DNA of 64,000 bases from JADJRG01 sp964474905 (GCA_964474905.1 CAYYUP010000009.1:57991-121990), one strand, 5' to 3'. Positions 53,212 through 63,927 are shown, numbered from the stretch's first letter. Notes: a model not told the origin generated them from the sequence alone. Program-made: numbers and translations.

Positions 53212-54519
53212 ATGCAATCCCGTAATGTTCGCAATGTTCGCAATGTCGCCATCGTCGCTGGGGCCCGTACGCCCTTCTGCCGAGCGGGCGGCGTCTTTCT
53301 TCGTCGCTCTGCGGTCGAGCTTGGGGCGGTCGCCGCTCGCGAAGCTGTGCTCGCCCTGGGGATCCGTCCAGAGCGCCTTGACCAGGTGATCTTTGGCATC
53401 GTGTCGGCACCCGTTGGGGCCCCCAACATCGCTCGCGAGATCGTTTTCCAGGCCGCGTTTCCAACTTCGATTCCGGCCTATACGCTCTCGCTTGCATGTG
53501 TCTCCGCCAACCAGGCGGTGACCAATGCCGCCGATCAGATCGCGCTAGGCAAGGCCGATGTCGTGCTCGCTGGCGGTGCGGAGGTGCTCTCCGACGTGCC
53601 GATTCTCTACGGTCGGCGCTTTCGCGACGCGCTCTTTAAGGCGTCCAGGGCGAAGACTCCGCTCGCTCAGCTCAAGGCGTTCTCTAAGGTTCGTCCTCAG
53701 GATCTCGCACCGGTCGCGCCGGCGATCGCCGAGCCGTCGACGGGCGAGACGATGGGCGAGGCCGCCGAGAAGATGGCCAAGGACTTCGGGGTTCGTCGCG
53801 ACCAGCAGGACGCCTTCGCCGGACGTTCGCATCAGCGGGCGCTCGCGGCCTGGGAGGCCGGCAAGTTTGAGGGCCGGGTCGCCGCTGTGGCTGCGCCGCG
53901 GGGATCGGGCCTCCAGGTCGTCGAGCGCGACGATCACCCGCGTGCTGACTCGACGCCCGAGAAGCTCGCCAAGCTCCGCCCGGTCTTTGATCGCCGGACA
54001 GGTTCGGTCACCGCTGGCAATTCATCGCCGCTCACCGACGGCGCATCGGCGGTAATCCTCGCTGCCGAAGAGGTCGCGCGCGCCGAGGGCTGGCCGATCC
54101 TCGGGCTCCTGCGGGACTACGAATACTCTGCGGTCGATCCCTTTGAGCACCTGCTGATGGGGCCGGTCGCTGCAGTCGCCGAGCTGACCGAGCGCAACAA
54201 GCTCGGTCTGGGTGAGTTCGGCGTCGTCGAGATGCACGAGGCCTTCGCTGCGCAGATCATGGCCAATATTCACGGCCTCGGCTCGGCGGCCTACTGCCAA
54301 GAAAAACTCGGTCGCAGTCGAGCCGTCGGCGAGCTCGACCCTGAGTTTGTCAACCAGTGGGGCGGCTCGATCAGCTTGGGTCATCCCTTTGGCGCCACCG
54401 GTGGCCGCCTGATCATGATGCTGCTCGACCAGATGGCCGAGAAGGACGCGCACTTTGGGCTGATCTCGGCTTGCGCCGCCGGGGCGATGGGCTCGGCGAT
54501 GATCTTTGAGCGGGTCTAG
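53212..54519 (+). CDS. fadI: Acetyl-CoA C-acyltransferase (3-ketoacyl-CoA thiolase)
   Basis: A 435-residue thiolase that completes beta-oxidation with FadJ. The acyl-accepting cysteine is in SLACVSANQA, the histidine in GGSISLGHPFGATGG and the second cysteine in SACAAGAMGSA. VVEMHEAFAAQ is a further family block. The start codon is followed by an in-frame 9-base repeat (Asn-Val-Arg), so the exact N-terminus is a little uncertain. The pair fadJ-fadI is a normal operon. Confidence 0.95.
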   Translation: MQSRNVRNVRNVAIVAGARTPFCRAGGVFLRRSAVELGAVAAREAVLALGIRPERLDQVIFGIVSAPVGAPNIAREIVFQAAFPTSIPAYTLSLACVSANQAVTNAADQIALGKADVVLAGGAEVLSDVPILYGRRFRDALFKASRAKTPLAQLKAFSKVRPQDLAPVAPAIAEPSTGETMGEAAEKMAKDFGVRRDQQDAFAGRSHQRALAAWEAGKFEGRVAAVAAPRGSGLQVVERDDHPRADSTPEKLAKLRPVFDRRTGSVTAGNSSPLTDGASAVILAAEEVARAEGWPILGLLRDYEYSAVDPFEHLLMGPVAAVAELTERNKLGLGEFGVVEMHEAFAAQIMANIHGLGSAAYCQEKLGRSRAVGELDPEFVNQWGGSISLGHPFGATGGRLIMMLLDQMAEKDAHFGLISACAAGAMGSAMIFERV

Positions 54520-54554
54520 GGGCGGCCCTCACGACTCGCGGCAAGAGACAGGAG

Positions 54555-54598
54555 CAAGGGCTTTGAACGGACGAGAGATCGCCGATTCAAAGCCCTTG
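54555..54598. terminator. 13-bp perfect inverted repeat after fadI
   Basis: CAAGGGCTTTGAA (54555-54567) and TTCAAAGCCCTTG (54586-54598) are exact complements with an 18-base loop. No T-tract follows, so it may be a transcript-end stabiliser, a factor-dependent terminator or a binding site between fadI and the next gene. Confidence 0.5.
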
Positions 54599-54650
54599 GT
54601 CGTTGAGGCCTAGGCTGGGTGTTGCGCACCTTTAGAGTAGGATCAGCACG

Positions 54651-55676
54651 ATGCTCCTCGTTCGCCGCCGCCTGCTGCTTGCGTTTCTGGCCCTCGGCGG
54701 CTGTCCGACGGCCGCCCGTAAGAGGCCTGCTCCAAGGGACAGGAAAACCGAGTCCGATGCGCAACCAGCAGAGGGGCTCGATGAACGCTCATCCGCAGGC
54801 CCTGGCGTCTCAGAGAATGATCCCGAGATCGATCTCTGGTTTGGCGGCGATCTTCATCTCGGCGACCTCGGTCCCGAGGTGCTAGCGCCGTTAAGCACGA
54901 TTGTACCGGCGCATGGCACCGGCGTTCTCAACCTCGAGGGACCGATCGCTGCATCGACAGCGGAGGAGCAATTTTTACCCGGCGATGTACCTGTCTTAAG
55001 GAACAGTGAGTCTGTTCCGGCGGTGCTCCGCGATCTCGGGGTCGGGGTTGTCGGCGTCGCCAATAACCACGCTGACGATCACGGGGAGGCCGGGCGGGGG
55101 GCGACGATCAGCCTGTTGCGGGCGGCGGATCTGGCGGTCGCTGGCGGAGATGCTGGGGTCGCTAGGATTGAGCGCGAGGGCATTCACCTGGCGATTACGG
55201 CCCACTATCTGCGCCCTGGGCAGAGGCCTGAATTTGCCGCCGAACTCCGAGAGGCGCGGACGCGGGCGGATCATTTGATCGCGACCTTTCATGTCGACGG
55301 GCCGCCCTCGTACCTTCCCTCATCCGAGTTGCGGGCGGCGGTTGAGGTCGCGATCGCGGCCTCTGCATCGCTGATCATCGCCCACGGGAGTCATGCGCTC
55401 GCTCGTCTCGAGCGCCGCGATGGTTCGGTGATCGCTTGGGGCTTGGGCAACCTCGCCTTCGCCTGCCATTGCACCGACGAAATCGACGCGGCGCTGCTGC
55501 GTGTTCGCCTGCGCAGGGACGCGGTGACGCTGGTTGAGTGGATCCCGATCGCGGCGGGTATCGAAGGCGCAGCTGTGGCTCCGCACCCAGAGCCGGCGCT
55601 GCTCATCGATCTCTTGGCTTCGCTCGGGAGTTCGCCCGGGCAGCGAGTTGGCAGCCGTTACCGTCTCGATCTCTAG
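54651..55676 (+). CDS. CapA-family lipoprotein
   Basis: A 341-residue predicted lipoprotein (lipobox LGGC, Cys 18) of the CapA/poly-gamma-glutamate synthesis metallophosphatase-like family. Family blocks are FGGDLHLGD, LNLEGPI, VGVANNHADDHGEAG, ATFHVDG in place of the usual H-W-G-x-E, IIAHGSHAL and WGLGNLAFA. Loss of the H-W-G-x-E pattern and of the second His in the GHHPH block suggests a diverged active site. No capsule operon is near, so the substrate is unknown. Confidence 0.8.
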   Translation: MLLVRRRLLLAFLALGGCPTAARKRPAPRDRKTESDAQPAEGLDERSSAGPGVSENDPEIDLWFGGDLHLGDLGPEVLAPLSTIVPAHGTGVLNLEGPIAASTAEEQFLPGDVPVLRNSESVPAVLRDLGVGVVGVANNHADDHGEAGRGATISLLRAADLAVAGGDAGVARIEREGIHLAITAHYLRPGQRPEFAAELREARTRADHLIATFHVDGPPSYLPSSELRAAVEVAIAASASLIIAHGSHALARLERRDGSVIAWGLGNLAFACHCTDEIDAALLRVRLRRDAVTLVEWIPIAAGIEGAAVAPHPEPALLIDLLASLGSSPGQRVGSRYRLDL

Positions 55677-55715
55677 TTTGCATGTCGTGCGCCCGCACGG
55701 GGCGCGGAGGGGTCA

Positions 55716-56651
55716 TCAAGCCCCGTAAAGCCAGCCCTCTTCCATCCGATGACCCCAGTCGGAGATCGGCCCGCCGAGTTCCTTCTCGAGGCTCTTGACG
55801 ATGCGGATGTTCTTGCGGTCGATCGAGGTGAGCAGCTTGCCGCTGAAGTCCGGGTTTGGTTCGTACCAAGCCTTGTCTTCGAAGGTCATCTGCAGCAGCC
55901 CGGAGTTGAAGATACGGCCGCGGCGGGCGTACACCGTGTTGCGCAGGATTCGGAGGTCGCGCAGTGAAAAGTCGCCGAGGTCGGCGACGCTCAAGAGTTC
56001 GTCGAGGCGTTCGGGCTCCTCTAAGGGCGAGGGACGCTCTTCGATCATCGAGCCCCCCTGCCACTCGCCCAGGCGTGCGGCGATCAGCTGGAATTCGATG
56101 GTATCGAGGCGCGAGGAGGTGCCTGCGAGCATTTTTTCGTTGAGCGCGTTGCGCTGCTCACGGAGCGTTGCCGGGGTGATCGCGTTGCCAAAGTCGACGA
56201 TGCGTTCGGCGTTATGCAGGTCCACCTCGCCGAGCGTGCTGGCGTCGACGTCGTCCATCGGCTGGTACCAAGGTTGGGCGCTGAAGTACTGACGCAGCCA
56301 TTGCTTGCGGAATTTTTGGCCGATCCTGGCGTAGATCGTGTTGCGCATCAGGTCGAGCTCGCGCAGCGAACGGTCCTTGAGATCATCGTCCGTGAGCGCT
56401 CGCTCGTAGTAGAGCGGCCGGCTGGGCTCGGGCTTGGCGGACTCGGGCTCGACGGATTTGGGGTGCTCGGGTGTTGGCGGCTCGGACTCGCTGAGAGCAC
56501 CCGGTTTTTGATTCGCGACCAGAGGTTTGTCGGCGGTTTGGCTTTTGCCAGCAGGGCTTGCCGCCCGTTCGCCGCTCCTGGACGACTCGGGGCTCTGGCA
56601 GGCGATCGTGAGGGCTGCAAGGAGCAGAGGGAGGGCGCGTTGGACGACCAT
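55716..56651 (-). CDS. Two-YARHG-domain lipoprotein
   Basis: A 311-residue predicted lipoprotein with lipobox TIAC (Cys 17), a Pro/Ser/Glu linker (about 20-75), and two YARHG-type domains. The signature is Y-A-R-x-G: first LRNTIYARIGQKF-like (reads LMRNTIYARIGQKF, about 100-115), second LRNTVYARRGRIF (about 245-260), each followed by an aromatic W-Y-x-P block (PWYQP, AWYEP). The function of YARHG domains is not established; they occur in extracellular proteins. The ATG at 56651 starts the signal peptide. Confidence 0.82.
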   Translation of the reverse strand: MVVQRALPLLLAALTIACQSPESSRSGERAASPAGKSQTADKPLVANQKPGALSESEPPTPEHPKSVEPESAKPEPSRPLYYERALTDDDLKDRSLRELDLMRNTIYARIGQKFRKQWLRQYFSAQPWYQPMDDVDASTLGEVDLHNAERIVDFGNAITPATLREQRNALNEKMLAGTSSRLDTIEFQLIAARLGEWQGGSMIEERPSPLEEPERLDELLSVADLGDFSLRDLRILRNTVYARRGRIFNSGLLQMTFEDKAWYEPNPDFSGKLLTSIDRKNIRIVKSLEKELGGPISDWGHRMEEGWLYGA

Positions 56652-56782
56652 GGGGGATTCTACAGTCGCCCCGCGGATGGTTGAGTAAAGGTTTGAGGCC
56701 TGGGAGGACGGGCTCAAGAAGGCAGAAAACGAGCGCCTTACGTTGTTTTGAGCATCGGAGGGGCGAGATTTGTCCTGTCCTT

Positions 56783-58321
56783 GTGAGCCGTAGCGGTCGC
56801 GCGCTAATCTACCCGGGCTTGCGGACCTGCCAAGGCAATGGACGCGCCTCGCTCGGGCGGGGCATCGCGAGGATCCTCCAACCCGGGGTGGGCGTGGCCG
56901 CGCTCAGTCTGAGCGCCTGTCTCTTGGGGGGCGAGGCTGCGGGGCCGGGCTCGGACGCGCCCAAGGCGACGGCGATCGCATCGGTCGAGGTCCGCTCTGG
57001 AAGTTGTGGGCACGACGGCGAAGAGGGCCGCGGCTTTGCGTTTAGGGGCGAGCCCTTCGCGGTCTACGTCGGCGTTCATGCCGAGGTGCCGGTATCGTCG
57101 CGGATCCTCCGGATCTCTACCGGCATCGACGACCACGGTATTCGCGATCGCATCGTCACCTTCGACGGCTCGGATGTTGGGGAGTTCACGGCTTGCGTCG
57201 ATGGTTTTGCCGTCGACTGGCCGCAGGAGGCGACGCTGCGGGTCGAACTCTTTGAGGCGAGCACCTGGGTGCAGACCCGCGAAGAAGGCTTTGCGGTGGT
57301 GCCCCGCGATCACATCGATACTGTTGTGTACCCGCGCTTCGCCCATCCGATCCGTCGCTACGGCACGCCGATCCGCCGCGGTGATTTCCTTCGGATCGAG
57401 GCCAGCTTTTACGTCGCCAACGGCACCGCCGAGACCAAAGAGTTTGACGGGGTGATCAGCGGCATGGTGCACGACGGCAGCCGAGCGCAGAGCTGGGCGA
57501 TCCGCCTCGAGAAGCCGATCGAGGTCGGGCCCTACCAGATCTCAGAGGTTCGCGATTTTCATCTCTCTTATCCGCTGAGCTCCGGGCTCGGCCAGCGTCT
57601 CTATCGTGAGTCGCTCAGCATGTTGGTGTCGGCGCTTCGCGGCTCGCAGCCATCACCAGGCACCGAAACCAGGACCCTCGAGTGGGCGACCTTGCCGAGC
57701 ATCGCCGTCGACGTTGTTTTTATCGGCGAGTTCACACCGCAGAAGCGGAACCGGGCGGCGATGGCCGTGATCGACGGCGCCAGCGGGTACCTCGAGAGCG
57801 CCGGCCTTACAGTCAATCGCACCCTTAGCCGTCACTACAGCGCCCAGGAACTCGGGATGAGCGACGTCGCGATCGAGGCCTTTACCCGGGTCGATGACGA
57901 CGAGGAGGTCGCTGCCCTGGCTGCGTTCCAGCCCGCAAAGTCGATCGAGCGCTTGACGATCTTTGTCGTCGAGGACATGTGGACACCGCGCGGCGATCGG
58001 GGAGCCTATCGCGGCGGTTATGGCCATCCTACAGATCCCAAAACGCCCTTTCGTTCACCGGTTCTCGAGATGCCGGTCGACCTGGGGGATAGCGGCTATC
58101 ACAGCGGCTTCCAGGCCTTCGCTCAGATCGCCGCCCAGCGGATCGCCGAGGCACTCGGCGGGCTCGTGGAGGTCGACCATACGGAGTGCAAGGACATCAA
58201 TCCGTTTCTCTCGGGCAACGCTTTTAACCTGATGTCGGCGGCCTCGGGGGCTTACTCCTGGGTGCTCAGCCCCTGTCAGCGCAAGCGTCTGAACAACCTG
58301 CCGTCGCTCTACGTGTTCTGA
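56783..58321 (+). CDS. Secreted lipoprotein resembling an inactivated metzincin protease
   Basis: About 512 residues from a GTG at 56783; start uncertain, since the lipobox (SLSAC, about Cys 45) would then be late. A beta-rich N-terminal half (about 60-320) leads to a C-terminal part that lays out like a metzincin metalloprotease: LTIFVVEDMW, then QRIAEALGGLVEVDH (about 452-466) in the place of HExxHxxGxxH, then NLMSA as a Met-turn and LSPCQRKRLNNLP like the usual terminal block. All three metal ligands seem lost. The homology is my inference from pattern only. Confidence 0.6.
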   Translation: MSRSGRALIYPGLRTCQGNGRASLGRGIARILQPGVGVAALSLSACLLGGEAAGPGSDAPKATAIASVEVRSGSCGHDGEEGRGFAFRGEPFAVYVGVHAEVPVSSRILRISTGIDDHGIRDRIVTFDGSDVGEFTACVDGFAVDWPQEATLRVELFEASTWVQTREEGFAVVPRDHIDTVVYPRFAHPIRRYGTPIRRGDFLRIEASFYVANGTAETKEFDGVISGMVHDGSRAQSWAIRLEKPIEVGPYQISEVRDFHLSYPLSSGLGQRLYRESLSMLVSALRGSQPSPGTETRTLEWATLPSIAVDVVFIGEFTPQKRNRAAMAVIDGASGYLESAGLTVNRTLSRHYSAQELGMSDVAIEAFTRVDDDEEVAALAAFQPAKSIERLTIFVVEDMWTPRGDRGAYRGGYGHPTDPKTPFRSPVLEMPVDLGDSGYHSGFQAFAQIAAQRIAEALGGLVEVDHTECKDINPFLSGNAFNLMSAASGAYSWVLSPCQRKRLNNLPSLYVF

Positions 58322-58341
58322 GCTTCGCAGGTCGTTTTGTC

Positions 58342-60315
<1,974 letters not shown>

Positions 60316-60561
60316 GCCGCATCGTAGTTCGCCGGCAGGGTAGGTCGCGCTCTTTTTGAACCCGGACTTTGCGGCGCCGGCGACAGTCGACACGGGCTGG
60401 GATCGCTGGTAAGCCTATTGAGCCATGGCGCATTCACGGGCGCTCTGCGAGAGCCAGGACTTATTCGGGTTCTTCATAGTACGGACAGCCGTCATCGTTG
60501 TTCGGGCGCCAGTCCGGCTCGCAGCACCCCGTATCCATCGAGCCATGGAGATGAGGAAAGC

Positions 60562-61227
60562 GTGAAACTGTTCATTGGTGGACTCGCCTGGGGGACCGAC
60601 GAGGCTTCCCTTCGCGCAGCATTCGAGAAGTTCGGCGCGGTGACTAACGCGGCGGTGATCCTTGATCGAGACACGGGCCGTTCGCGGGGCTTTGGCTTCA
60701 TCTCTTTCGCCGACGCCGATGCGGGTAAGCGGGCGCTCACGGAGATGAACGGCTTCATGCTCGACGGTCGAGCGATCCGCTGCAGCGAGGCCACCGAGCG
60801 TCCGGGTCGTGGCCGCGGGGACCACGGCGGCGGAGATCATCGCGGTGGAGATCATCGCGGCGGAGATCATCGCGGGGATCATCGAGGCCCGCGTCCGATT
60901 GTCGAGACACGCATGGGGGGGCGATCGTTTAGCCAGGAAGAGGGCCGGCAGTCAGGTCGCGGTGACAACCGTGCTCCGAGTCGAGGTCCCAGTCCGCGTC
61001 CGTCGGGCCCGCGTTACCAGAGCGCACAGCCCTTCGGAGCCACGCCGCCCGGCGCTGACGATCGATCGAAGCGAAGCCGCGAGAAAAAGCGTCGGGTCCG
61101 CGAGTCCGCACCGATCGATGATGATCGTGGCGCTCGCTCACGGGCTCCCCGTCGTCGCGGTGGCGGTGGCGGGGGTCGTCCAGGCATCTTCAAAAATCTC
61201 GAGGACTACGACGACGATGTCGAGTAG
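60562..61227 (+). CDS. RRM RNA-binding protein with Gly/Arg/His-rich tail
   Basis: A 221-residue protein. One RRM (about 1-80) with RNP2 LFIGGL and RNP1 RGFGFISF, like the glycine-rich cold-responsive RNA-binding proteins of cyanobacteria and plants. The tail (about 88-220) is disordered: a GDHRG repeat, then Arg/Gly/Ser/Pro-rich sequence and an RRRGGGGGGRPG stretch near the end. Start is the GTG 60562, preceded by GAGGAAAG at 60553-60560. Its last codons overlap the cytochrome c gene by 11 bases. The tail type favours RNA condensates or nonspecific RNA binding. Confidence 0.9.
   Translation: MKLFIGGLAWGTDEASLRAAFEKFGAVTNAAVILDRDTGRSRGFGFISFADADAGKRALTEMNGFMLDGRAIRCSEATERPGRGRGDHGGGDHRGGDHRGGDHRGDHRGPRPIVETRMGGRSFSQEEGRQSGRGDNRAPSRGPSPRPSGPRYQSAQPFGATPPGADDRSKRSREKKRRVRESAPIDDDRGARSRAPRRRGGGGGGRPGIFKNLEDYDDDVE
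60829..60885 (+). repeat. 15-bp tandem repeat encoding GDHRG units
   Basis: Near-exact copies of GGCGGAGATCATCGC in frame, giving Gly-Gly-Asp-His-Arg. The last copy has lost a Gly codon. Such repeats may vary in number between strains. Confidence 0.85.
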
Positions 61228-61588
61228 GGCGTTGGCGGCGACCTTGGTGGTCGCCTCCTGCGGCGGTCCTGCGACGATCGATCCCGGGACCGAAGCGCGC
61301 TCTGTCTGGGAGACGCGCTGCGTAAATTGCCACGGGCTTCACGGTCGTGGGGATGGTCCGGCAGGTCGGGCGACCTTTCCTCCTCCGCGTGACTTCGGCG
61401 ATCCTCGCTGGCAATCGAGCGACGACCGAATCCGCCTGGCGATTCTCGACGGCGGCGTCGCTGCGGGGTTGAGCCCGGTGATGGCTCCCAATCCAGATCT
61501 GCGTGACAAACCAGCGGTCGTAGAGGCTCTAGTGGCCATCGTGCGCAGCTTTAGGGCCGTTCAGGCGGAGCCGCCAGGATCGAACTAG
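61217..61588 (+). CDS. Cytochrome c lipoprotein
   Basis: A 123-residue predicted lipoprotein: signal peptide with lipobox VVASC (Cys 15), then a class I-like cytochrome c domain with heme motif CVNCH (about 37-41) preceded by SVWETR and followed by GLHGRGDGPAGR. The sixth ligand is probably Met in VMAPNPDLRD. A membrane-tethered electron carrier is likely. The ATG lies inside the last codons of the RRM gene, so translation may be coupled. Its TAG stop and that of the convergent RCC1 gene share the palindrome CTAG. Confidence 0.88.
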   Translation: MSSRALAATLVVASCGGPATIDPGTEARSVWETRCVNCHGLHGRGDGPAGRATFPPPRDFGDPRWQSSDDRIRLAILDGGVAAGLSPVMAPNPDLRDKPAVVEALVAIVRSFRAVQAEPPGSN

Positions 61589-63873
61589 AAGCCGGCGATC
61601 GCCACCGGCGTCATCGAGCGCACAGTCTCGCCCTGGCCGAGCTGGCCCTGTTTATTGTCACCCCAACAGAGCACGCGACCGGTCTTGGTGCGCGCGCAGG
61701 TGTGGCTCTGACCGGCGGCGATCGAGGTCGCATCGGCGATGCGCTGGCTGAGCACAGGGACCTTGTGGATCGAGCGCGGGGCCTCGCCCAGGGCACCGTT
61801 GCTGTTGTCACCCCAGCATTGCAGGAGCCCCCCAGGGGTCAGCGCGCAGACGTGGTTGTCGCCGGCGCTCAGATCGAGCACGCCCCGGAGGTTGGTGACC
61901 GGCACACGCATCGTCCAGTCATTGCTGGTGCCGGCCCCGAGCGCGCCGCTGCCTCCACCGCCCCAGCAGGCGACACCGCCGGTCGAACGCCGGCTGCACG
62001 AGTGATTCTCGCCGAGCGCCAGTCCGGTCGAGTCGGCGAGCTTGCGGACCTGCACCGGCTTCGGCTGAGGTACGCTCAGGTCAGCTGCGCCTGCGCCATT
62101 GCCGAGCTGTCCCTTGGTATTGGCGCCCCAGCAGGAGACCGCGCCGGCGGCCGAGCGCGCGCAGCTGTGACTGCCGCCCGCAGAGATGTCGACGATGCCG
62201 CTGAGCGAGCTGACGCGGGCGGGCCTTGTGCTGCTCTGGGATTTTCCCTGACCGAGCTGGCCCTGACTACCCTCGCCCCAACAGACGACCGAGCCGTTGC
62301 CTCGGCGGGCGCAGGTGTGATCGCGGCCGGCATCGATTTGGACGGCATCGGCGAGTCCGGCGACGGGGCTAGGTGTCGAGTGGTCTTTTTTTCGGTTGCC
62401 GCCGTCGCCTAGCTGGCCGAGATCGTTGGCACCCCAGCAGACCACCTGACCGCTGCGACGCCGGGCACAGGCGTGGGCACGACCGGCGGAGACATCGACC
62501 GCGTCGCTGAGCTTACGGACCTGCACGGGCTTCATGCCGCCCTTGCCGGGTGCGCCGTTGCCGAGTTGACCTCGATCGTTGGCGCCCCAGCAGGCGACAT
62601 TGCCGGTCTCTAGCGGAGCGCAGCTAAAGCCCGCGCCGGCGGTGATGCCAGCCGCACCTTCCAGCCCCTTAACCGTTCTTCGGCTGCCGTCATCGACTGC
62701 GGGCGGCGGCAGATCGCCGAGCAGCGATCCGCCGTTGCTGCCCCAGCAGAGCACGGCGCCGGAGCCTGTGAGCGCGCAGGAGTGATCGTCGCCGAGGGCT
62801 AGATCGCGGATGTCCTGGATGCCGGAGACGGGCGCCGCTTGGCTGTGGCTTTGGAGGCTGCCGTCGCCGAGCGCTCCTTCGTCGTTGTTGCCCCAACACA
62901 CCGCGCGGCCGCTGGTTAGGCGAGCGCAGCTGTGTCGCCTGCCGACGGCGATTGCCGCGACCCCGCGCAGGCCGGAGACGGCACCTGGTCCCGGGCGAGT
63001 GCCGTTGCCTGCCGGGTTGACGCCTGCCTGACCGTCGCGGTTTTCGCCCCAGCAGACGACGTCGCCCTGGGGCCTGAGTGCGCAGGTATGATCGCCGGCT
63101 GCTGCGATCGCCTTGATCTTGCTGAGGCCGGGCACGGGGGCGGCGCTCGGGCGTCGACCCTTGGTGCCGTCGCCGAGCTGGCTGCGGCCACTCTCGCCCC
63201 AGCAATAGACCTGTCGGTCACCGCTGAGGGCACATGTATGGGCGCGTCCGGCGGTCAGGGCAACCGCATCGCGGACGCCCTGCACGACCACCGGGGCGAC
63301 CCATACAGCACGCCCGGAGCTGCCCGCCTGTCCGCCGCGATTGTCCCCCCAGCAGACCACCGCGCCGGACTTGCGGAGGGCACAGGTATGGTCGTCGCCA
63401 GCGGTCAACGAGATCGCATCCTGGAGTCCGCGGACCGCGACAGGGCCTGCACTTTGCACCCCTGGGCGGCCGCGGCCATCGCCGAGTTGACCGGCGCCGT
63501 TGCTACCCCAGCAGAGCACCTGGCCGGTGCTGATGAGGGCACAGCTGTGGTGACTGCCGGCGACGATTCGAGTCGCGCCTGCGAGCCTGCTGACCGGCTG
63601 CGGCGTCGGGGTTTCGCGCAGGCCGGAGGAGCCGAGTTGACCGTCGCTGTTGCTGCCCCAGCAGAGCACCTCGCCGGAGGCCCGACGGGCGCACATATGG
63701 TCTGCACCGGCCGCGAGTTCGACCAGTTCTGGACCGCCGAGCGCCGTGGTTTTTGGCATCGGTGGGGTGTTCTCGACCTCCGCCGGCGCAGTGGTCTCGC
63801 CCTTGTCCTTGCAGCTGGTGCCAGCGAACAGGAGGAGGAGCGCAAGAGGGGCTAGGGGGGCGAGGGCACGCAC
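61585..63873 (-). CDS. RCC1-repeat lipoprotein, 14 repeats
   Basis: A 762-residue predicted lipoprotein (lipobox GTSC, about Cys 21; GTG start) made of 14 tandem RCC1-type repeats after a short linker. Each repeat has the form H-x-C-A-x4-G-x-V-x-C-W-G-x-N-x2-G-Q-L-G. Fourteen repeats fit two seven-bladed beta-propellers. Two cysteines per repeat (C-A and C-W-G) recur throughout, which suggests disulfides on each blade in an extracellular setting. In eukaryotes RCC1 binds chromatin and Ran; bacterial secreted forms are probably binding scaffolds, target unknown. Confidence 0.92.
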   Translation of the reverse strand: MRALAPLAPLALLLLFAGTSCKDKGETTAPAEVENTPPMPKTTALGGPELVELAAGADHMCARRASGEVLCWGSNSDGQLGSSGLRETPTPQPVSRLAGATRIVAGSHHSCALISTGQVLCWGSNGAGQLGDGRGRPGVQSAGPVAVRGLQDAISLTAGDDHTCALRKSGAVVCWGDNRGGQAGSSGRAVWVAPVVVQGVRDAVALTAGRAHTCALSGDRQVYCWGESGRSQLGDGTKGRRPSAAPVPGLSKIKAIAAAGDHTCALRPQGDVVCWGENRDGQAGVNPAGNGTRPGPGAVSGLRGVAAIAVGRRHSCARLTSGRAVCWGNNDEGALGDGSLQSHSQAAPVSGIQDIRDLALGDDHSCALTGSGAVLCWGSNGGSLLGDLPPPAVDDGSRRTVKGLEGAAGITAGAGFSCAPLETGNVACWGANDRGQLGNGAPGKGGMKPVQVRKLSDAVDVSAGRAHACARRRSGQVVCWGANDLGQLGDGGNRKKDHSTPSPVAGLADAVQIDAGRDHTCARRGNGSVVCWGEGSQGQLGQGKSQSSTRPARVSSLSGIVDISAGGSHSCARSAAGAVSCWGANTKGQLGNGAGAADLSVPQPKPVQVRKLADSTGLALGENHSCSRRSTGGVACWGGGGSGALGAGTSNDWTMRVPVTNLRGVLDLSAGDNHVCALTPGGLLQCWGDNSNGALGEAPRSIHKVPVLSQRIADATSIAAGQSHTCARTKTGRVLCWGDNKQGQLGQGETVRSMTPVAIAGF

Positions 63874-63899
63874 CGGAGCAGCCTACCCGAAAATAAAGC

Positions 63900-63927
63900 G
63901 ACCCCGAGGTTGGAGAACCTCGGGGTC
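63900..63927 (-). terminator. tRNA-Pro terminator
   Basis: GACCCCGAGGTT (63900-63911) and AACCTCGGGGTC (63916-63927) form a perfect 12-bp stem with a 4-base loop. On the minus strand it lies 8 bases past the tRNA and is followed by GCTTTATTTTC, a T-rich tail. It separates the tRNA from the RCC1 gene. Confidence 0.8.

Noticed and set aside
60809..61216. Upstream extension of the cytochrome c gene
   Set aside because: It lies in another frame of the RRM gene; the signal peptide and lipobox begin at 61217.
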